NCBI GenBank assembly: GCA_947166565.1
Contig: CAMVEL010000003.1
Coordinates: 79,277-130,205, forward strand
Source of the DNA: an uncultured Erysipelotrichaceae bacterium
GTDB taxonomy: Bacteria > Bacillota_I > Bacilli_A > RFN20 > CAG-826
Length of the DNA stretch: 50,929 bases
Reading direction: 5' to 3'
Positions within the stretch are counted from its first letter, which is position 1. Each line of letters begins with the position of its first letter. Position numbers and translations under genes: made by a program. Below the pieces are notes generated by a model that was given only the letters and a program-made list of their open reading frames with translations, did not search any database and was not told the origin of the DNA. Shown here piece after piece: positions 29,389-37,331 of the stretch.

Positions 29389-30877
29389 TGACGCATGCCT
29401 CCTCTTTTTTAGATGGTTCAGCCTTTTCCTTTGGCTCATAGATATAACCTAAGAGCAAGGCCGCAAGAAGGAAGAACGACGAACGCGAAAGCGGTACGAG
29501 CAAGGATGAATGGTAAGAGAAGAATTCATCGAGCCCATACGCGTGCAAGAGGGGAATCTCGTCGTTATTGAAGCTGAAATAGACGAAGATTCCCAAAAGG
29601 ATTCCCATGAAAGCCATCCTCTGACATTTGGGTCCTCCATCCTCGTTTATGAGGAAACGGTGGCCATAATAGAAGCCAAAGAAGATGAGGAACATGAGCC
29701 CTGCGAAACCGACGAGGCCATTTTGATAGAGGATATCGAATTCGAAAATATGAGTGTTATAAACCATCAACCTCGTCCCGGAGGCATCGACCGCGTTCGC
29801 CCCGAATAAGGTGGTAAGGAAATTGAATCCTTGACGCGTCTCACCCCTAACGGTGAAGAAAGTGGCCTCGATGGCGTTTTCGATTTTATCGATCACCACC
29901 CCAAAGGTCCTTGGCTTATCGCCCGCGTAGAAAAGCGGGATTTTCCTTAAGAAGGAGGAAGCCCCAAGCATCGTATCGATGAAAAGAACCAATATAACCA
30001 CTCCAGCAAGCCCTAGGAGAACGAAAAAGACAATCTTCGCTATCTTATCCCTAGTTGCCCTATTTTCCTCTCCAGAGAGCCTGATTTGAATAAGCTGATA
30101 AATTCCCATGACTACGTAGACCACGAGCAAGAGAATCAAGCCAGATCGATATGGGGTGAAAATAAGGTCAAGTAAGCCGATCGCGGTGAAGCCGATTAGG
30201 ACAGGAAGCCTCCAAGTCCTCTTTTTGTAATCCATCGCGAAAAGCCCTACGCCAGAGCAAGCCAAAATGAAGGCAGGGGCTTTTGCTACGGCGATATTGA
30301 CTTCCCTAAACATGAAGCCATCGAGGAGTTTGCCTTCGCTTGCAATAGGAAAGACAACGCCATCAAAGTAATAGACCTTCCCGTTATTTATCGCGGCGTA
30401 GAAAAAGCCATATCTAATAAGGGAATAGAACCCGGTGACGAAGACCAAAAGAGCCAAGGCCCCTAAAATCGCTAAAGCGATATATTCCTTCTTCAAATCC
30501 GATAATTCCCTCAACGAGGAACCAAGGCAGAACATCGCGATAAAACCTAAGCTGACGATGAGGTTGAAAAGGATTCCGTAAACGATCGCCCCCGTATAAT
30601 AAGTCATCCAGAAATAGGAGATTCCAAGGAAGAACAAAGCCACCAAAGGCAATATGGGTAATTTGCTCTTCTTGACCCCCGCGAAGTGATAACGGAAATA
30701 AGGCAATAGGAATAAGGCGACCGAGAACCCGATAACCCTAAGGAAATTCAATCCATTCGCCCCGCCAAAGCCAAAGCAGATGAGGGCGATGACATCGAGA
30801 GTGATAAAACCAAGGATCCTCTCCAATTTCGGATCGCTCGGTTTCTTGATTTCCTTTTTCTCGTTCTCGTTATTCAT
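29381..30877 (-). CDS. O-antigen polymerase/ligase-like membrane protein
   Basis: About 498 residues from ATG 30877, with 11-12 hydrophobic segments and a larger extracellular loop near GASSFLRKIPLFYAGDKPRTFGVVIDKIENAIEATFFTVRGETRQGFNFLTTLFG, the Wzy/WaaL-like topology. It probably polymerises or ligates the repeat units flipped by the neighbouring Wzx-type protein. The start overlaps the upstream stop by eight bases (ATGAATAA) and its own end overlaps the lipoprotein gene in the same way. Confidence 0.75.
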   Translation of the reverse strand: MNNENEKKEIKKPSDPKLERILGFITLDVIALICFGFGGANGLNFLRVIGFSVALFLLPYFRYHFAGVKKSKLPILPLVALFFLGISYFWMTYYTGAIVYGILFNLIVSLGFIAMFCLGSSLRELSDLKKEYIALAILGALALLVFVTGFYSLIRYGFFYAAINNGKVYYFDGVVFPIASEGKLLDGFMFREVNIAVAKAPAFILACSGVGLFAMDYKKRTWRLPVLIGFTAIGLLDLIFTPYRSGLILLLVVYVVMGIYQLIQIRLSGEENRATRDKIAKIVFFVLLGLAGVVILVLFIDTMLGASSFLRKIPLFYAGDKPRTFGVVIDKIENAIEATFFTVRGETRQGFNFLTTLFGANAVDASGTRLMVYNTHIFEFDILYQNGLVGFAGLMFLIFFGFYYGHRFLINEDGGPKCQRMAFMGILLGIFVYFSFNNDEIPLLHAYGLDEFFSYHSSLLVPLSRSSFFLLAALLLGYIYEPKEKAEPSKKEEACVNE

Positions 30878-31250
30878 AGATACCATCCGAATCAACCACG
30901 TGTTCGAAGTTTGGGTCCTTCTCCTTTAGCCTTCTCATGAATAGCCTCGCGAGAAGCCCAACGGCAAAAAGGATAACGAATAGACCGACCAAACTCCAGC
31001 AAATAATCATCATTACGAACCTAACGGTGTTATCCGTAGCTTCGGAATATAGGATTGAGAAGACCAAACTAGCGACAAGGGAGAGGAAAAAACCAGGGGA
31101 GGCAATCCCAAGGAGAAGGCTGGATAATCTACCGAAAAAACGAATCCCCTTGCGGTGATCGTCTTTTATTTTTGCGGCCTGCACGGGTTTTTCCTTTTCA
31201 TCAAAGGTCATACCCTCGGCCACTACATCGATAACTTCCTTCTCTTCCAT
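30870..31250 (-). CDS. Small two-helix membrane protein
   Basis: 126 residues. A charged N-terminus (MEEKEVIDVVAEGMTFDEKEKPVQAAKIKDDHRKG) leads to two helices (LLGIASPGFFLSLVASLVFSIL and FVMMIICWSLVGLFVILFAVGLLARLF) and a charged end. I do not recognise it. It sits between another small membrane protein (3-bp gap) and the polymerase (8-nt overlap), so it is part of the operon. Confidence 0.65.
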   Translation of the reverse strand: MEEKEVIDVVAEGMTFDEKEKPVQAAKIKDDHRKGIRFFGRLSSLLLGIASPGFFLSLVASLVFSILYSEATDNTVRFVMMIICWSLVGLFVILFAVGLLARLFMRRLKEKDPNFEHVVDSDGIYE

Positions 31251-31253
31251 GTA

Positions 31254-31781
31254 TCACTCGGGTTTTTCTTCGTTCTTTTTCCCGTTTAGCTTTTCGTCGA
31301 TCAAGATGAAGCCCTTCTTGGCCATAGGGTTCATCCTTTTGTCCGCAAGCCAAATGAAACGGCGTTTGTTCTTGCCAATTCTCGCATACACCCCATTGTC
31401 GGAATAATACTCGATGGGGATAACTACATGCTTTGTTTTTCCGGTGAAACCGACCAAATCGGTTTCTAACGTCATCGCCTCGACGTCGATTTTGACCTTG
31501 GCGTTTTTAACGGGGCGATAGCCATACCAGAAATAGAACAAAAGGTAGAGGACCCCAAGAAGGATCGCGGCGACCCCAAAGGCGATCGTCAAAGCGAAAT
31601 AGGCGTCTAAAACGATTTTCCCGGATTTCCCACGGTTGACCGTCAAGCCGAAAAGGATGGCCGCGGCGACGATGATCATCTCGGCAATGACGAAAAAGAT
31701 GAAGAGTTTTTCTCTTTCGACCCTTTTAAGACGCCAATACTCGCGCCCGGTCGCCGCCGAAGTGGTAATGAAAGGTTTCAT
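31254..31781 (-). CDS. Two-helix membrane protein with soluble C-terminal domain
   Basis: 175 residues: two membrane helices (KLFIFFVIAEMIIVAAAILFGLTV and FALTIAFGVAAILLGVLYLLFYFWYGY) followed by a beta-rich cytosolic domain (KVKIDVEAMTLETDLVGFTGKTKHVVIPIEYYSDNG) that has a PH-like appearance. Family not recognised. It begins five bases after the flavodiiron protein stop and may be co-transcribed with it and with the polymerase genes downstream. Confidence 0.6.
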   Translation of the reverse strand: MKPFITTSAATGREYWRLKRVEREKLFIFFVIAEMIIVAAAILFGLTVNRGKSGKIVLDAYFALTIAFGVAAILLGVLYLLFYFWYGYRPVKNAKVKIDVEAMTLETDLVGFTGKTKHVVIPIEYYSDNGVYARIGKNKRRFIWLADKRMNPMAKKGFILIDEKLNGKKNEEKPE

Positions 31782-31785
31782 GTTT

Positions 31786-33657
31786 TTAGATTTCTACTTT
31801 CTCAAAGTCGCTTGCAGGGTGTTTGCATAACGGGCAGACATACCCTTCGGGAAGGGTATCGCCGACATAAGTATACCCGCATATCTTGCAACGCCAACCG
31901 ATTTTCTTCTCTTTTGATGGAGCGGATGGGATTGGCTTTGGCTTGATATGCTCGAAATAGAAGGCGTAGGTGACCGATGGGGCATTGGAAAGGACGCGGG
32001 CCTCATCGATTTCCGCGATAAATAGCATATGGGAACCGCAATCGACCATTTCAACGACGTTGCAGGCGAAATAGGCGTTCGTGGCTTTCTTCAAGTAATA
32101 GAGGCCGTTATAGGTTTTGCCAAGGTCGTTTTCGATGCCCGCAAATTTATCGACGGACCCATCGTGGTTGCTTTGGAACCCAAATCTCTTGAAAATGGAG
32201 AAATCGGCTTCTTCGGAAAGAACCGAGATCGCAAACTTCTTGGTCGCGATTATGTTATCCGCGGTTTTATTGGCCTTATTGACGGAAAGGAGAACGCGGT
32301 TTGGGGTGGAAGCAACTTGGAAGAAGGAATTGTTGATTGAGGCATCCATCCTTCCATTTTCATCAACGCTAGAACAAACGAACAATCCGTAGGAGAGTTT
32401 GAACATCGCGGAAAGATCAAGGACCTTGCCTTCTTCTTCGATCTTATCTTCGTTTGGACGGACTGAAGCGACAACGGCCTCTGCGATTTCATCAAGGTCA
32501 TCCAACTGGTTTTCCTTCAAAGACGAGGCAATGGTTAAGCTCTTTTCTATGTAATTGAGGTCCAAACCTTTCAAAATCCTTTGCATGTTGGCTTTGGCGG
32601 CAGGTGCCCAAGAACCGTTTTCGATAAAGGCGATGGTGCGGTTACGGATATGGTGGTTAGCTAAATCGTGGAGGAAGTCTTCCATCTTAACAAAGACCCC
32701 GGCGTTATAGGTGGTCGCCGCCAAAACTATGGTATTGACTCTAAACGATTCGGCGACAAGGACGCTGGAATCGGTTTTGGAGACATCGTACATAACAAGG
32801 TTGTGGAGACCTTTCTCCGCTAAGCGGGTCGCTAGACGCGTTGCGGCGTTGGCGGTATCGCCATAGACGCTGGAATAGGCAATCATGACCCCGTCTCTAT
32901 CTTCTGGGGTATAGGTGGCCCAAAGTTTATATGGATTAAGGACGAAGTTGAGGTTGCCCGTATGGATCGGACCATGAAGCGGGCAAATCATATTGATTTC
33001 CAAGTCCTCGGCAACCTTCAAAACCGCGGTAACCTGGTCGCCGTATTTGCCGACGATGTTGGTGTAATAACGTCTCATCTCCGCTAAATGGGCGGCATCA
33101 TAGTCCTTGGGGGTGGCGAGGACGTTCCCGGCCAATGCGCCGAAGGTTCCAAAGGCATCCGCGGAGAAAAGAACCTTTTCGGTTAATTCATATGTGAACA
33201 TAACTTCCGGCCAATGGACCATTGGGGCCTTAACGAAGGTGAATACGTGTTTGCCGATAGAAAGTTTGTCCCCGTTATCAACGATAAGGAATTTGGCGTT
33301 TTCGAGTTTTGGGAAATAATTAAGAAGGAACTTCTTGGCCATCTCGTTGGTAACGATCGTGGTCTCTGGATAACGGAGCATCAATTCCCCAATGCTTGAA
33401 GCGTGGTCTGGCTCCATGTGGTTAACGATTAGGTAATCTAGTTTCCTGCCGTTAAGAAGGAATTCAATGTTCTCGAAATATACAGAGCGTACCGATTCGT
33501 CTACCGTATCAAGGACAAGGGTTTTCTCATCAAGATAGAGATAGGAATTGTAACTAGCCCCATTTTCTAGGGGGTAGACATTCTCAAAAAGGGCGAGGCG
33601 GCGGTCGGATCCACCGATATAAAAGAAGTTGTCGGAAAGGCGGGTTTCAGTATGCAT
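31786..33657 (-). CDS. Flavodiiron protein fused to flavin reductase and rubredoxin domains
   Basis: 623 residues from ATG 33657 (AAGGAGA upstream). Residues 1-250: metallo-beta-lactamase-like diiron domain with H80-x-E82-x-D84-H85 (NHMEPDHAS). About 255-395: flavodoxin domain (AYSSVYGDTANAATRLA). About 415-570: flavin-reductase-like domain (YGLFVCSSVDENGRMDASINNSFFQVASTP). The last 36 residues are a rubredoxin knuckle pair (CKICGY...CPLCKH). Flavodiiron proteins reduce O2 to water or NO to N2O; the fused domains probably form an internal electron chain from NAD(P)H. It marks an anaerobe that meets oxygen. Confidence 0.93.
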   Translation of the reverse strand: MHTETRLSDNFFYIGGSDRRLALFENVYPLENGASYNSYLYLDEKTLVLDTVDESVRSVYFENIEFLLNGRKLDYLIVNHMEPDHASSIGELMLRYPETTIVTNEMAKKFLLNYFPKLENAKFLIVDNGDKLSIGKHVFTFVKAPMVHWPEVMFTYELTEKVLFSADAFGTFGALAGNVLATPKDYDAAHLAEMRRYYTNIVGKYGDQVTAVLKVAEDLEINMICPLHGPIHTGNLNFVLNPYKLWATYTPEDRDGVMIAYSSVYGDTANAATRLATRLAEKGLHNLVMYDVSKTDSSVLVAESFRVNTIVLAATTYNAGVFVKMEDFLHDLANHHIRNRTIAFIENGSWAPAAKANMQRILKGLDLNYIEKSLTIASSLKENQLDDLDEIAEAVVASVRPNEDKIEEEGKVLDLSAMFKLSYGLFVCSSVDENGRMDASINNSFFQVASTPNRVLLSVNKANKTADNIIATKKFAISVLSEEADFSIFKRFGFQSNHDGSVDKFAGIENDLGKTYNGLYYLKKATNAYFACNVVEMVDCGSHMLFIAEIDEARVLSNAPSVTYAFYFEHIKPKPIPSAPSKEKKIGWRCKICGYTYVGDTLPEGYVCPLCKHPASDFEKVEI

Positions 33658-33692
33658 AGAGGTTCTCCTTTTGCTATTGCCTTTTAATGATA

Positions 33693-33733
33693 ACAAAAAA
33701 ACCCGCCTCCGTGGGTGATGGAGACGGGTTTAA
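33693..33733 (-). terminator. Intrinsic terminator
   Basis: ACCCGTCTCC / GGAGGCGGGT (one wobble) followed by TTTTTTT on the minus strand, directly after the stop of the 34978 gene. Confidence 0.88.
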
Positions 33734-33745
33734 TTAACAAGGAGA

Positions 33746-34978
33746 TTACTTCTTGTCTTCTTCGCGGGTATAGCCCTTGGCAGCCATGACGTCGTCGACG
33801 AGTTTCTTCGCACGGCGGAAGCTGAGGTCGGACTTAACCTTGAAGGCCAATGGGAGGTCTTCGAGCCTCTTGGAGGTATTGACGTCGACTGGGATGGTCG
33901 TGTCTTTGTAATCCTCTGGATTGAGGGCGAAGCTCGCCTTGATGTGCTTGCCGGAGATGGTAAGGAAGACAAGTTTCTCACGATGGAGCGAGAAGGTATC
34001 GCCTGGACGGGAGATACGGTTGTTGATTCCGTAGGACTTGATGTAGTCGCGGAGATCATAGTATTTGTGACGGAGATCGTATTCGCTGTTCTTGAGTTTG
34101 GTCTCAAAGGAAGCGCCACGCCTTCTGGAATTCGGGAAGCGGCTATCATCGGCACCTTCAACTTCGCCTTCGACTGGAGCTTCTTCCTCGGCGGCTGGTT
34201 CTTCTTCCGGCTCTTCCTCGGGTTCTTCTTCAGGTTCTTCTTCGGCGACGGGCTCTTCTTCTTTCTTGGCTTCGGCGTTATTAACGACGACAGTGATGTT
34301 CTGAGGAGCTTTGTCTTGTTTGCCAAGTTCGTCGCGGACGATTTCGCGAACTTCTTCTTCGCCAAGGCCCTTTTCTTCTTCCTTGGGCTCTTCTTCTGGC
34401 TCGTTCTTGGCCATTTCGTCGCGGACGATGCGGCGGATTTCTTCTTCGTCAGCTGGAGCGACTTCAGCTTTTTCTGGTTCGGCTTCTTCTTTCTTGCCGA
34501 TTGGGAGCAAGCCGGAGTTCAAGGCATCGAAGAAGAGGAGTAAGAGGGCGATAAGACCGAGGGTCAAACCACCGGTAAGACCAACCATGGCCTTACGTCC
34601 GGCATAACCGGTATCGATGCCGACAAAAAGGACGACAGCGATGTAAGAGGTAACGAAACCGGCGAGCAAAAGAATGGCGACGTTGAGCAACTTCTTTGGC
34701 TCTTTGCGCATAAGGACGATAACCGTCATAAAGATAGATGCAGCAACCGTGAAGTAGAGGATGCCTTGCGCAAGGGCATCGCCACGGAACTGGCTGCGCA
34801 CTTCAAAGAGGAATGACTTCCAGAACCACCAGGTTCCAGCAGCCCAGCCCCAATGCTCCCCGCGACCATAAGTGTTGTCGACAGGGACGAAGATCATCAC
34901 AGCGACAAGCGCTAGGACGATGGCGATTAAGCCGAATGCCCATAAGGGCAATCCCTTCCTAACTTTTTTCTCACCCAT
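33746..34978 (-). CDS. Membrane protein with acidic repeats and C-terminal soluble domain
   Basis: 410 residues, no function recognised. Four hydrophobic helices lie in the first 155 residues (WAFGLIAIVLALVAVMIFVPV; GILYFTVAASIFMTVIVLM; LLNVAILLLAGFVTSYIAVVLFVGI; GLTGGLTLGLIALLLLFFDAL). A highly acidic linker follows with two EEEIRRIVRDEM/EEEVREIVRDEL units and a run of EEEP repeats. The last ~120 residues form a basic, folded-looking domain (LRHKYYDLRDYIKSYGINNRISR). C-ending codon bias is very strong, suggesting abundant expression. It has its own promoter, AGGAGG and terminator. Confidence 0.75.
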   Translation of the reverse strand: MGEKKVRKGLPLWAFGLIAIVLALVAVMIFVPVDNTYGRGEHWGWAAGTWWFWKSFLFEVRSQFRGDALAQGILYFTVAASIFMTVIVLMRKEPKKLLNVAILLLAGFVTSYIAVVLFVGIDTGYAGRKAMVGLTGGLTLGLIALLLLFFDALNSGLLPIGKKEEAEPEKAEVAPADEEEIRRIVRDEMAKNEPEEEPKEEEKGLGEEEVREIVRDELGKQDKAPQNITVVVNNAEAKKEEEPVAEEEPEEEPEEEPEEEPAAEEEAPVEGEVEGADDSRFPNSRRRGASFETKLKNSEYDLRHKYYDLRDYIKSYGINNRISRPGDTFSLHREKLVFLTISGKHIKASFALNPEDYKDTTIPVDVNTSKRLEDLPLAFKVKSDLSFRRAKKLVDDVMAAKGYTREEDKK

Positions 34979-35021
34979 AAGAAACCTCCTTTAAACGTAC
35001 AAATGTTTTTATGGTGCTTTA

Positions 35022-35050
35022 AGAATACGCCTGCTTTGCAAAGCATTCAA
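35022..35050 (-). promoter_or_regulatory. Promoter of the acidic-repeat membrane protein gene
   Basis: TTGAAT -35 (35045-35050), 17 bp spacer, TATTCT -10 (35022-35027) on the minus strand. The spacer contains the palindrome GCTTTGCAAAGC. The leader is about 37 nt and includes AGGAGG. Confidence 0.6.
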
Positions 35051-35263
35051 CCAAAAATCAAGGCATGCATCCGCTTATTTTTGCATTTCTCAATTATTTT
35101 CATTGGGTTTTGCGCAATTAATCATTTAGGAAAAATATAGATTTTATCGAACTTTTTTAATTCGGAGAAAATATGATTGTCTTTAGGAAAAATTAGGAAA
35201 AAACAACTATAAAAATTTTAAATTTTTTAAATAACTATGATGTGTATCGCCTAATTATGCTTA

Positions 35264-36343
35264 CTAACGGTTAATTACGACGCCGGTTATGAATACCAAA
35301 CCTTCGATTCCGATCATGATTCCGCTAGCTAAATCGATTTTGAAAGAAGAATCGTACACGGCCATGATGAAATAGGTCAAAACAAGGAATAATGGACCAG
35401 AGGCAAGACGGAAAATCCCAAATAATGGCGAAGTGAACATTATCAGCATCATCATCCCTAAAAACGCGGGGACTTTTACGTACCATGGACAATAACTCTT
35501 GCTTCCTGCGAGCTCGCCTTTCTTTTCGGAAACAAAGAAATAATAGAAAACCGAAAGGATGCCAGGAAGGTAAGCAAGCACGACGGAAATAATGAAAATC
35601 GGAAGTTGATAGGAACCTATTGTTTCGGAGAAATCAGAGGCTATTATGTTTTGGAATACCGTGTTTTGCATAACAATCGGCAAGGCCACTCCGCTAAACA
35701 TATAGGGATTGGAATAGAAATCTCTTCCGAGATTAAAGAACGAAGCAACCGCGGCAGGAGCTAGGGAAAGAGCCGTAAGGCCTAACCCAGAGGTCAATGA
35801 AGCGGAACGGGCCGAATTGCTGATCGAAGACATGCAGGCAACGAAGGCATAAAGGCAGAATCCCGCAAAGACGAAATGCAAATAGGCATATAGATACCCG
35901 AGGTAATACGGCGAATAGACCGCGGTATTCTCCATTTCTGATAAGTAGGGCTTAGTTGCCACAACCCTAGATGCATAAATACCGACTTCAGCCCAGAAAG
36001 CAAGCGTAAACCCGATAAGAAGCATAACGAAAGGAACCAAGACAATTTGGATTCTCAACGCGTTCCTTCCCATTGGAATTTGAAGATATGTATCGCTTAT
36101 TTGTCTTTTATATTGGTAATCCAAAACCCTTTGGGGAAGAGAGAAAAGGAAAACGAAGAAGAAAATAACAAGGGGGATAACCGCCAAAGCGGAACCATTA
36201 ATTTCAGTTTCCCCCGTTCTGACAAAAACAGTCACATCAGAGAATATTCCGCTTAAGAAGGCGACGAATAATAGGACGATCGACATGCCAACGAGCATCG
36301 GCAGCAGATTCTTAATCTGATAAGCGAGGAATTTCTTATTCAT
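35264..36343 (-). CDS. ABC transporter permease (ABC-2 type)
   Basis: About 359 residues from ATG 36343, with six or more hydrophobic helices and a larger loop between helices 1 and 2, as in ABC-2 permeases partnered with BcrA/YtrB-like ATPases. The start overlaps the ATPase gene stop by eight bases (ATGAATAA), so the two are made together. The substrate is unknown; export of a peptide, drug or lipid is likely. The 280 bp downstream to 34980 is AT-rich and holds no gene. Confidence 0.82.
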   Translation of the reverse strand: MNKKFLAYQIKNLLPMLVGMSIVLLFVAFLSGIFSDVTVFVRTGETEINGSALAVIPLVIFFFVFLFSLPQRVLDYQYKRQISDTYLQIPMGRNALRIQIVLVPFVMLLIGFTLAFWAEVGIYASRVVATKPYLSEMENTAVYSPYYLGYLYAYLHFVFAGFCLYAFVACMSSISNSARSASLTSGLGLTALSLAPAAVASFFNLGRDFYSNPYMFSGVALPIVMQNTVFQNIIASDFSETIGSYQLPIFIISVVLAYLPGILSVFYYFFVSEKKGELAGSKSYCPWYVKVPAFLGMMMLIMFTSPLFGIFRLASGPLFLVLTYFIMAVYDSSFKIDLASGIMIGIEGLVFITGVVINR

Positions 36344-37220
36344 TTTCTTCCTCCTTGGCAACCGCCATGCTCAAAGCCAAAATCTCATCCGCATCTATTG
36401 GAATCGGTTCAAACAAAATATGCTCTTTGGCTTGCATTAATCTTTGGATGGCCTGATCGTTCTCATAAACGATAAGATGAGTGATCGAACCGACCTTCTT
36501 TAGGCTTACAAGACGTAATCCAAAGGAAATAATGTCCTCTTTCGTAACGTCTTCTTTGAAAAGGACCTGGTATTTCTTTAAGTTCGCGGAAAGGTCTTCT
36601 TTGTTTCCAGAGGCCCCTAGTTCACCTTTGGTGAGGAGAAGGAAGGTATCGGCGATTCCATCAAGCGCGTGGATGTTATGGCTTGCGATGACGATGCTTA
36701 CGCCTGATTGCCTTTTCTTAAGCAAGGCTTTTTTGACTTTCTCCATGGTCAATGGATCGATTCCGTCAAAGGCCTCATCAAGAAGCAAATATTTGATTTT
36801 CATCGCAAGGCAAAGGGAAAGGAAGGCTTGCCTCCTCATACCCTTTGAGAAAGTGGAAACCTTTTTGTTCTCCGGCAATTCGAATGAACGGATATATTTA
36901 TAAAATATGCCTTCGTCTATTTCGTAAAAGAGGGAATAAAAACGGAAAATCTCTGACACGCATCCCCCGTTTGGGCAATATGGATCATCCGGAAGGAAGA
37001 ACAGATTCGCCTTAGAAGAGACCTCCGTATTGGAAATCCCATCTATTTCGATAAAGCCTTCATCGGGGTTGTAAACACCGGAAAGAAGACGGAGCAAAGT
37101 TGATTTACCAGCGCCATTCTCGCCAACAAGGCCGACAATTCCATCATCGATTTCAAAAGAAAGGTTGTTGATGGCCTTTTTATCCGCGAAGTTTTTTCTG
37201 ATTCCGCTAGCTCTAATCAT
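36336..37220 (-). CDS. ABC transporter ATP-binding protein
   Basis: 294 residues: Walker A GENGAGKST near residue 34, Q-loop around NLFFLPDDP, a degenerate signature FSKGMRRQ in place of LSGGQ (usual in BcrA/YtrB-type exporters), Walker B YLLLDEAFDGIDP and switch His ASHNIH. The C-terminal 80 residues are an extension seen in the same subfamily. TATAAT ends twelve bases before the ATG and there is no Shine-Dalgarno. It forms an exporter with the overlapping permease gene. Confidence 0.93.
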   Translation of the reverse strand: MIRASGIRKNFADKKAINNLSFEIDDGIVGLVGENGAGKSTLLRLLSGVYNPDEGFIEIDGISNTEVSSKANLFFLPDDPYCPNGGCVSEIFRFYSLFYEIDEGIFYKYIRSFELPENKKVSTFSKGMRRQAFLSLCLAMKIKYLLLDEAFDGIDPLTMEKVKKALLKKRQSGVSIVIASHNIHALDGIADTFLLLTKGELGASGNKEDLSANLKKYQVLFKEDVTKEDIISFGLRLVSLKKVGSITHLIVYENDQAIQRLMQAKEHILFEPIPIDADEILALSMAVAKEEENE

Positions 37221-37300
37221 AAGGGCCCCATGATTATAGCCTTTCCTTTTCTCTAAGAGAGAGTGTTCTTGTTGTTCACAAAAGACTATCTTTGGCCCAG

Positions 37301-37331
37301 AAAAAGAAAACGCCAGGCATCACTGCCTGGT
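37301..37331 (-). terminator. Terminator of the giant RNA
   Basis: CCAGGCA-GTGA-TGCCTGG with a GNRA-like loop is followed by CGTTTTCTTTTT on the minus strand. It isolates the RNA from the ABC transporter operon about 60 bp downstream. Confidence 0.88.

Noticed and set aside
33944-34543. 199-codon plus-strand frame rich in Phe and Leu
   Set aside because: It is the shadow of the GAA/GAG/AAG-rich acidic repeats of the minus-strand membrane protein.
34979-35263. Possible gene or RNA in the AT-rich gap
   Set aside because: Apart from the promoter at 35022-35050 it holds only homopolymeric A/T runs and short imperfect repeats.
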